From Oscillospiraceae bacterium (GTDB taxonomy: Bacteria > Bacillota > Clostridia > Saccharofermentanales > Saccharofermentanaceae), in contig CACWXL010000003.1 of the NCBI GenBank assembly GCA_902764825.1, forward strand, positions 186,001-250,000: a stretch of 64,000 nucleotides of DNA. The letters are read 5' to 3'. The translations under genes were made by a program, and so were the position numbers. This document shows positions 58,782 to 64,000 of this stretch, in pieces. The notes under the pieces were generated by a model. That model made no database searches, had not been told where the DNA came from, and saw only the letters and a program-made list of their open reading frames with translations. Within the stretch, counting starts at the first letter, position 1; each line of letters opens with the position of its first letter.

Positions 58782-60188
58782 TTAAGCTTCAAACATGCCC
58801 TTGGAATTCTTGTAGCAGACTCTCTCGACGATGTCCTTAAGGATGCGTTTATCGTTAGGGAATCTGCCGCGCTCGACTTCGGTACCAAGATAATTACAGA
58901 AGATCCTTCTGAAGTATTCATGTCTCGTGTAGGACAGGAAGCACCTGGAATCAGTGAGCATTCCCATGAAGCAGGGAAGAGAGCTCTGGGCGCAGAGCGA
59001 CTTCAGATGTTCTTCCATGCCTAAGAGATTGTCATTAAACCACCATGCGGCACCGTGTGAGATCTTACCCGGAACACTGCCGTCGTTATATGCGCCGCAC
59101 AATGTGTCGATAACGGTATTGTCTGTGGGGTTCAGTGAATAGATGATCATCTTTGGAAGGAGTCCTTCACTGTTAAGTTCATCCATATATCCCGTAAGAG
59201 GTGTCACGAAGTCAAACGCGCCTGTGATGATGTCGCAGCCGCAGTTGATGCCGACCTTATCGAGCATCCTTGAATTGACGTTTCTCTTGCAGCCGAAATG
59301 CAGCTGCATCGTCCAGCCGCGCTTGGCATATTCACGTGCGAAGAAGAGCATGAGATCTGTCTTATAAGCCGTGAGTTCCTCAAAGCTCAGATTTACATCC
59401 GGTGAAGACAGCTTTTTCGAGAGTACATCATCTGATGTAACACTTAAGTCTTTGCCGTACCAGATATATTCCGTGCCGTGATCTGAGAGTCTGCATCCGC
59501 GGGATTCGAAATGATCGAGCCTTGAGACAAGCGCCTGCTTAAGATCATTTACAGAAGTGATCTTAATGCCGGATACTGATTCAAGTCTTGCAAGGTATTC
59601 ATTGAAACTTTTCTTCTCGATATCAACGATATTGTCAGGCCTGAATGCAGGAAGGACCTTGGTCTCAAATCCTGATTCTTTTATCTGATCGTGATAGATA
59701 AGGGAATCACAGGGATCGTCGGTCGTGCAGATCAGCTCGACGTTGGACTTTCTCATGATGCTCTTTGCGGATAACTCGCCTGAAGCGAGCATCTCATTTG
59801 CCTTATTCCAGATGCTTTCCGCATTTAAGATCGTAATCGGTTCTTCGATGCCGAAATACCTTGCGAGCTCAAGATTAGTCCAGTGATATAAGGGATTTCC
59901 AAAGGCTGATTCGACGGCCTTTGCCCACATCATGAACTTCTCTTTGTCCGTGGCATCGCCGGTGATAAATCTCTCGTCGATGCCCGCCGTTCTCATAAGA
60001 CGCCATTTATAATGGTCGCCGCCGAGCCAGAGCTTCGTAATGTTCTCGTAGTTGATATCTTCTGCGATCTCCTTTGATTCGATGTGACAGTGGTAGTCGA
60101 CAATCGGGAGATCTTTTGCATACTCGTTATAAAGTGTGAGGGCGGTATTGTTTTCCAAAAGGAAGTTGTCGCCTGTTAAACTCTTCAT
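58782..60188 (-). CDS. uxaC: Glucuronate isomerase UxaC
   Basis: A 468-residue enzyme of the amidohydrolase-like superfamily that converts glucuronate to fructuronate (and galacturonate to tagaturonate). Marks: VDYHCHIESKEIAEDI with the metal-binding HxH near residue 33, KWRLMRTAGIDERFITGDAT, TTDDPCDSLIYH and the late DSRCFLSYTRHEYFRRIFCN. Length is the standard 465-475. First step of the pathway. Divergent from eda-kdgK with overlapping promoters; minus-strand TTGCGA-N17-TATTTT is a plausible promoter. Ribosome site AGGTGAAA. Confidence 0.96.
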   Translation of the reverse strand: MKSLTGDNFLLENNTALTLYNEYAKDLPIVDYHCHIESKEIAEDINYENITKLWLGGDHYKWRLMRTAGIDERFITGDATDKEKFMMWAKAVESAFGNPLYHWTNLELARYFGIEEPITILNAESIWNKANEMLASGELSAKSIMRKSNVELICTTDDPCDSLIYHDQIKESGFETKVLPAFRPDNIVDIEKKSFNEYLARLESVSGIKITSVNDLKQALVSRLDHFESRGCRLSDHGTEYIWYGKDLSVTSDDVLSKKLSSPDVNLSFEELTAYKTDLMLFFAREYAKRGWTMQLHFGCKRNVNSRMLDKVGINCGCDIITGAFDFVTPLTGYMDELNSEGLLPKMIIYSLNPTDNTVIDTLCGAYNDGSVPGKISHGAAWWFNDNLLGMEEHLKSLCAQSSLPCFMGMLTDSRCFLSYTRHEYFRRIFCNYLGTEVERGRFPNDKRILKDIVERVCYKNSKGMFEA

Positions 60189-60235
60189 ATTTCACCTCGG
60201 TTAGTTGTATAACTCCTATAAAATAACTTATTTTT

Positions 60236-60270
60236 GCTATAATCGCAACCAAAAGTATGGTAGAATACCA
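60236..60270 (+). promoter_or_regulatory. eda promoter and TGGTA-GAA-TACCA operator candidate
   Basis: An extended -10 TGCTATAAT (60235-60243) is followed by the inverted repeat TGGTAGAATACCA (60258-60270). Its half-sites equal those of the enteric UxuR/ExuR operator (TTGGTATACCAA) but with three extra central bases. It lies between the -10 and the ribosome site AGAGGTG, a repressor position. The region is shared with the divergent uxaC promoter. Confidence 0.55.
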
Positions 60271-60291
60271 GTTGTTTGAGAGGTGATTTTT

Positions 60292-60927
60292 ATGACGTTT
60301 TTTGAAAAGGTTTGCAACACCGGAATAGTACCGGTAGTAGTATTGAATAATGCAGACGATGCGGTGCCGCTCGCAAAGGCTCTGCTCAAGGGCGGGATCG
60401 ACTTCATGGAGATAACATTCAGGACAGAATGTGCTGCTGATTCTATCGCCCTGATCGCGAAAGAAGTACCTGAGATGACTGTCGGTGCCGGCACTGTCAT
60501 CAACGTCGAGCAGGCAGCTCTGGCGGTAAAGAACGGTGCGAAGTTCATCGTATCTCCCGGCCTTGATGAGGGCGTCGTCATCTGGGCTAAGGAGAATAAT
60601 ATCCCTGTAATTCCCGGATGCGTTACACCGTCTGAGATAATGAAGGCTATCGGTCTGGGCCTTAAAGTTGTAAAGTTCTTCCCGGCTGATGTTTTCGGAG
60701 GCATCAAAGCGATAAAGGCTTTGTCCGCTCCGTTCGGACAGATAAGGTTCCTTCCTACGGGAGGCGTATCTGCAGCTAATCTTAAAGATTTCATTGAGAA
60801 CAAGTCTATTGCGGCAATCGGCGGAAGCTGGGTATGCAAGAAGGATGACATAGCAAACCACGATTGGGATAAAATAACATCATTATCGGCTGAAGCCGTT
60901 AAGATCATTAAGGAGACAAGAGCATGA
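60292..60927 (+). CDS. eda: KDPG/KHG aldolase Eda
   Basis: A 211-residue class I aldolase that splits 2-keto-3-deoxy-6-phosphogluconate into pyruvate and glyceraldehyde-3-phosphate. The start at 60292 has AGAGGTG seven bases upstream; GTG 60283 lies inside that site. Marks: [10 protein letters not shown] (catalytic Glu), GAGTVI, and the Schiff-base Lys in [12 protein letters not shown] near residue 130, then [12 protein letters not shown]. It overlaps kdgK by ATGA, so the last two pathway steps are coupled, in reverse reaction order. Confidence 0.96.
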   Translation: MTFFEKVCNTGIVPVVVLNNADDAVPLAKALLKGGIDFMEITFRTECAADSIALIAKEVPEMTVGAGTVINVEQAALAVKNGAKFIVSPGLDEGVVIWAKENNIPVIPGCVTPSEIMKAIGLGLKVVKFFPADVFGGIKAIKALSAPFGQIRFLPTGGVSAANLKDFIENKSIAAIGGSWVCKKDDIANHDWDKITSLSAEAVKIIKETRA

Positions 60928-61952
60928 GCAAGTATCTTACTTTCGGTGAACTGATGTTAAGACTTAAGAGCCCCGGCAGAGAGAGATTTTTGCAGTCTCC
61001 TTCTCTGGAAGCGACATTTGGCGGCGGTGAGGCTAACGTAGCCGTATCACTTGCCAATTACGGGCTTGATGCAGAGTTCTTATCGGTAATCCCCGATAAT
61101 GCGATCGGAGATGCTGCAATAGGCGAACTCAGAAGATTCAATGTTGATACTTCCAAGGTTATCCGCACTGCAGGAAGAATGGGCATCTACTATCTTGAGA
61201 CAGGTGCCAACCAGCGTGCGAGCAAGGTCATCTACGACAGGGCATATTCTGCGATCTCGCTTTTCGCGCCTGAGGGATACAACTGGGATAAGGTCTATGA
61301 AGGCGTAAAGTGGCTTCATATCTCAGGTATTACGCCTGCGATCTCCGAAGAGACCAAGGATGCTTCGATCCTTGCCGTTAAGGAAGCGAAAAAGAGAGGC
61401 GTAACTGTCTCGATCGACCTTAACTACCGCAAGAACCTCTGGAAGTACGGTGTCGATGCCAAGGAAGTCATGACGGAAATGACGAAGTATGCCGACATCA
61501 TCATCGCTAACGAAGAGGACTGCCAGAAGTCTCTTGGCCTTAAGTGTGAGAGCAATGTCGAAGGCGGCAAACTCAACCAGGAAGACTATAAGAAACTGAG
61601 CGATTCACTCCTTGAGAAGTTCCCGAACGTCAAGAAGGTAGCTATCACATTAAGAGAGAGCAAGAGCGCAGACATCAACTTCTGGGCGGCTGCTCTTAAT
61701 AACGGTACGGATTTCATCGTAAGCCGCAAATACGAGATGTATGACATCGTAGACCGTGTAGGCGGCGGAGATTCCTTTGCCGGCGGTCTCATCTATGGCC
61801 TTAATGAACTGGCAGATGACAGGGAGGCCCTTGAATTTGCCGTTGCTGCAAGCTGCTTAAAGCACACGATCGACGGCGACTTCAACAGAGTCACGATAGA
61901 TGAGGTCACAAAGCTCGCAAAAGGTGACGGTTCCGGCAGAGTCCAGAGATAA
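60924..61952 (+). CDS. kdgK: 2-keto-3-deoxygluconate kinase KdgK
   Basis: A 342-residue PfkB-family sugar kinase that phosphorylates 2-keto-3-deoxygluconate for the aldolase. Marks: an N-terminal [10 protein letters not shown], the [18 protein letters not shown] substrate lid, and the C-terminal ATP and catalytic motif [13 protein letters not shown] with the base Asp near residue 285. The substrate is assigned by the neighbouring eda, uxuA and uxaC genes. Ends the locus. Confidence 0.94.
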   Translation: MSKYLTFGELMLRLKSPGRERFLQSPSLEATFGGGEANVAVSLANYGLDAEFLSVIPDNAIGDAAIGELRRFNVDTSKVIRTAGRMGIYYLETGANQRASKVIYDRAYSAISLFAPEGYNWDKVYEGVKWLHISGITPAISEETKDASILAVKEAKKRGVTVSIDLNYRKNLWKYGVDAKEVMTEMTKYADIIIANEEDCQKSLGLKCESNVEGGKLNQEDYKKLSDSLLEKFPNVKKVAITLRESKSADINFWAAALNNGTDFIVSRKYEMYDIVDRVGGGDSFAGGLIYGLNELADDREALEFAVAASCLKHTIDGDFNRVTIDEVTKLAKGDGSGRVQR

Positions 61953-62093
61953 ATACTGTTGATCCCAAACTGTCAAAAAAGTAAGGCAAAATTGTTGTAA
62001 TAAATTACTTTGACTATCAAAGCTATTTACAACGATCCTTTGTGAATGCTAATATCCCGGTATCAGAACTTCTTGATAAAGGAGGATGATGAG

Positions 62094-64000
62094 ATGGGTG
62101 ATTTGTTTGGGTTTAGGAGAGTTTTGGACTCAACACCATTTGCTGTTATGGCAGTTGCTTTTGCCGTGCTTTTTGTTGTTTTCCTGGTCAAATATATACA
62201 ACGGGGCAGAAGAATAACTGAACTGGAGCGCATGATCAAGGAACGCGATCCGGAGTTGTATCAGCGGATTTATCCTTTATATCGTGCTCCCGTTCAGCAG
62301 CCGGTTCAGACACCGTTACAACAGCCTGTTCAGCAGCCTGTATACCAGCCGGTACAGCAAGTTCAGCAGCAGGTATATCAGCCCGTACAGCAGCCTGTAA
62401 AGCAGGCAGCTGCGGCTGAATATGTTCATACACCGGTCTCTCAGACTCCGGTTGTTTCAGCAACTGTATCAGCACCGGTTTCTGCTCCTAAAGCAGCTCC
62501 GGCACCTGTTCCGGCAGTTGCGTCTGTTTCTGCGCCTGCATCAACTCCATATCAGCCAACGGCAGTTGCTGCAGCTGATAAGCCTAAACGCGAGAAATTC
62601 TTTAGCAGCATCAATATCACATTCGGTATCGGCGTATTGCTCCTTACGATGGTAGGCGCTACGTTCATGACGGGATCATGGGAATGGATGTCTGATGCGG
62701 TAAGAGTTATAGGCCTTATCGCAGTAGTTGTCATGATCTACGGAATGTCATTATTTGCAGGAAAGGGATTAAAGCTGCAGCAGACAGGTTTTGCTCTTTA
62801 CACGCTCGCAAGCCTTTTGGGACCTATAGTTGTTATAGGTATGGGCATCTATGAATTGTTCGGCCCATCGTTCTCGTTCAGTAACGGAAAAGGCTGGATA
62901 GTGGCATCTGTTGCTTCATTTGTTCTTCTCTTATCTTCGATAGCAGGAAGATTCATTTTTAACGAAAAAGGCAAAGTCAATGTTTACCGCACTACAACTT
63001 ATATAGCGCTTACATGGCTCGTTGTTTTCCTTTCCGCTCTGGCAGGGCAGGCGAGCACTGAAGTCAGCGAATGGACTGCGATCTGTCTGGGTCTTGCGAC
63101 CCTTGCCCTGATGCTGAGGATTGCTGCCCTTATTCCTTTGTTCAGGGAGGAGATATTCTTCAGGGTCTATTCTGAAATAATGACTTATGTACCTGCGTTA
63201 TTACTGCTCTTTACGGTGGCTTTTGCTGATATTGCGATCGTTGCAGGTACTGTAGTTGAATTCATAGTTCTTGTTTTGTTTACCAAGTTCTCGAAAGGCA
63301 GGGCCTGGGTAAAATACATAACTCCTGTGATGGGATTCTTGATAGAGATATCCTTGGTTATTTTCCTGGATTCGGACAATATGGTTCTCGTTACTGCGGT
63401 CATGATGGCAATCACAGTTCTGCTCTTCGTGATCCACAAGATCCTAAAGATATCTTCATGGGCTTCGGATACGGTTCTTCCCATAGTCTTGAACACGATA
63501 ACAGCGATCATGTCGATAGAAGACTGCCCTATAATGGGCGTTATATCATGCTTCCTCCTGATTGTTCTCTTCGTGTTCAGGATGACAGCGGAGCCTGTAT
63601 TTGCAAGGAAAGAGAACAAGTTTGCCGAGTTCTTCAGAAAAGTAGTTCCGGTAGCAGAACAGGTCATAATGGCTGTTCTTACCGCGATCTATTACTACAT
63701 CGGAGTGACAATACTCTATTTCGTTCCTGAAGATAATCCGGTCTCCGGAAATATCTATTTTCCTGTCTTAGCCCTGATCCCTGCGGTCGTTACTCTGATC
63801 TTCAGATTTATCACAAAAGATGATCTGAGGCTCAAGCTTATCGGCATGATAATGGCCGGAATATCTCTTGTGTCGGGCTTTTTCTCGATCTTTGCTTATA
63901 GCAGGGGATTTATACTCTGCAAAGACCTTTATGTCTGCGCATGGCTCCTGACTTTTGCGATTATTCTTTTCGCTGTGAACTTTAATGTTAATGCGATCAG
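62094..64000 (+). CDS. Large polytopic membrane protein with Gln/Pro/Val-rich segment, 3' end missing
   Basis: The frame from ATG 62094 (ribosome site AAGGAGGATGA) stays open to the window edge, giving 635 codons. Residues 10-35 form a membrane helix. A basic helix (RRITELERMIKERDPELYQRI) leads to a repetitive segment of about 90 residues with PVQQPV, YQPVQQ-type units and then an Ala/Pro/Val-rich part. From residue 170 a long series of membrane helices begins (GIGVLLLTMVGATFMTGSWE, LQQTGFALYTLASLLGPIVV), at least ten within the window. The layout resembles the clostridial SCO7613-type/DUF2157-like membrane proteins; this is a weak match. Function unknown. Confidence 0.7.
   Translation, partial: MGDLFGFRRVLDSTPFAVMAVAFAVLFVVFLVKYIQRGRRITELERMIKERDPELYQRIYPLYRAPVQQPVQTPLQQPVQQPVYQPVQQVQQQVYQPVQQPVKQAAAAEYVHTPVSQTPVVSATVSAPVSAPKAAPAPVPAVASVSAPASTPYQPTAVAAADKPKREKFFSSINITFGIGVLLLTMVGATFMTGSWEWMSDAVRVIGLIAVVVMIYGMSLFAGKGLKLQQTGFALYTLASLLGPIVVIGMGIYELFGPSFSFSNGKGWIVASVASFVLLLSSIAGRFIFNEKGKVNVYRTTTYIALTWLVVFLSALAGQASTEVSEWTAICLGLATLALMLRIAALIPLFREEIFFRVYSEIMTYVPALLLLFTVAFADIAIVAGTVVEFIVLVLFTKFSKGRAWVKYITPVMGFLIEISLVIFLDSDNMVLVTAVMMAITVLLFVIHKILKISSWASDTVLPIVLNTITAIMSIEDCPIMGVISCFLLIVLFVFRMTAEPVFARKENKFAEFFRKVVPVAEQVIMAVLTAIYYYIGVTILYFVPEDNPVSGNIYFPVLALIPAVVTLIFRFITKDDLRLKLIGMIMAGISLVSGFFSIFAYSRGFILCKDLYVCAWLLTFAIILFAVNFNVNAI

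Noticed and set aside
60127-60861. 244-residue minus-strand frame over eda
   Set aside because: It runs antisense through a canonical aldolase gene and part of the uxaC start; no support.

Overview
The window reads as a chromosomal stretch of a Gram-positive anaerobe of the Bacillota, most likely a fibre-degrading gut or rumen Clostridia. The signs are AGGAGG-type ribosome sites, many lipoprotein signal peptides, a Bce-type two-component system and ABC exporter, LplABC/YtcQ-type sugar transport, a DUF6273 lipoprotein, a CIRCE heat-shock operator and clostridial-style GH9-CBM3 cellulase architecture. I cannot fix the genus from sequence alone. No rRNA, tRNA, CRISPR, intact insertion sequence or prophage was seen. 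Both ends cut through genes.

Layout. 1-6260: end of a phosphotransferase, an SPL-type radical SAM protein, a 7TM sensor without output domain, a TetR regulator with double operator leading into a glycosyltransferase and a histidine phosphatase, and a PepSY-like lipoprotein. 6261-10432: a LysR regulator divergent from metE-metF (methionine synthesis). 10440-21664: a PEBP-like lipoprotein, a membrane glycerophosphodiesterase, a GH27 alpha-galactosidase with a small partner gene, a zinc-ribbon/Ala-Glu-Pro-rich membrane protein, a lipoprotein GH9 cellulase with two CBM3 modules, and an NlpC/P60 cell-wall peptidase. 21796-23213: a GNAT-nitroreductase fusion and a second GNAT enzyme. 23224-32002: two OmpR-type two-component systems, a DUF6273 lipoprotein, a beta-lactamase-fold hydrolase and a BceAB-like exporter. 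32155-35501: a membrane protein, MarR-flavodoxin pair, an XRE/zinc-ribbon membrane regulator and a YhfC-family membrane protein.

35584-43617 is the most unusual part. Three paralogous membrane-anchored FecR-domain proteins with very different low-complexity tails lead directly into a CHASE2 adenylate cyclase and a metallo-beta-lactamase-GAF-GGDEF protein. The last three genes are nearly contiguous. This looks like an envelope-sensing locus that makes two nucleotide second messengers, cAMP and c-di-GMP. It is followed by a zinc-ribbon membrane protein, a CIRCE-controlled Hsp20, and a lipoprotein with two cystatin-like domains, each carrying a QVVAG motif.

47011-47987 holds a TetR regulator with two overlapping operators and a small membrane protein. 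48077-61952 is a complete glucuronate catabolic locus: a GntR/FCD regulator, uxuB, uxuA, a YesL-type protein, a cytoplasmic SGNH acetylesterase, an LplABC-type oligosaccharide importer, uxaC, eda and kdgK. Together these can import acetylated uronic-acid oligosaccharides, deacetylate them, and convert glucuronate through fructuronate, mannonate and 2-keto-3-deoxygluconate to pyruvate and glyceraldehyde-3-phosphate. The window ends in a large membrane protein with a Gln/Pro/Val-rich segment, cut at 64000.

All assignments come from reading motifs and gene order. No database search was run.
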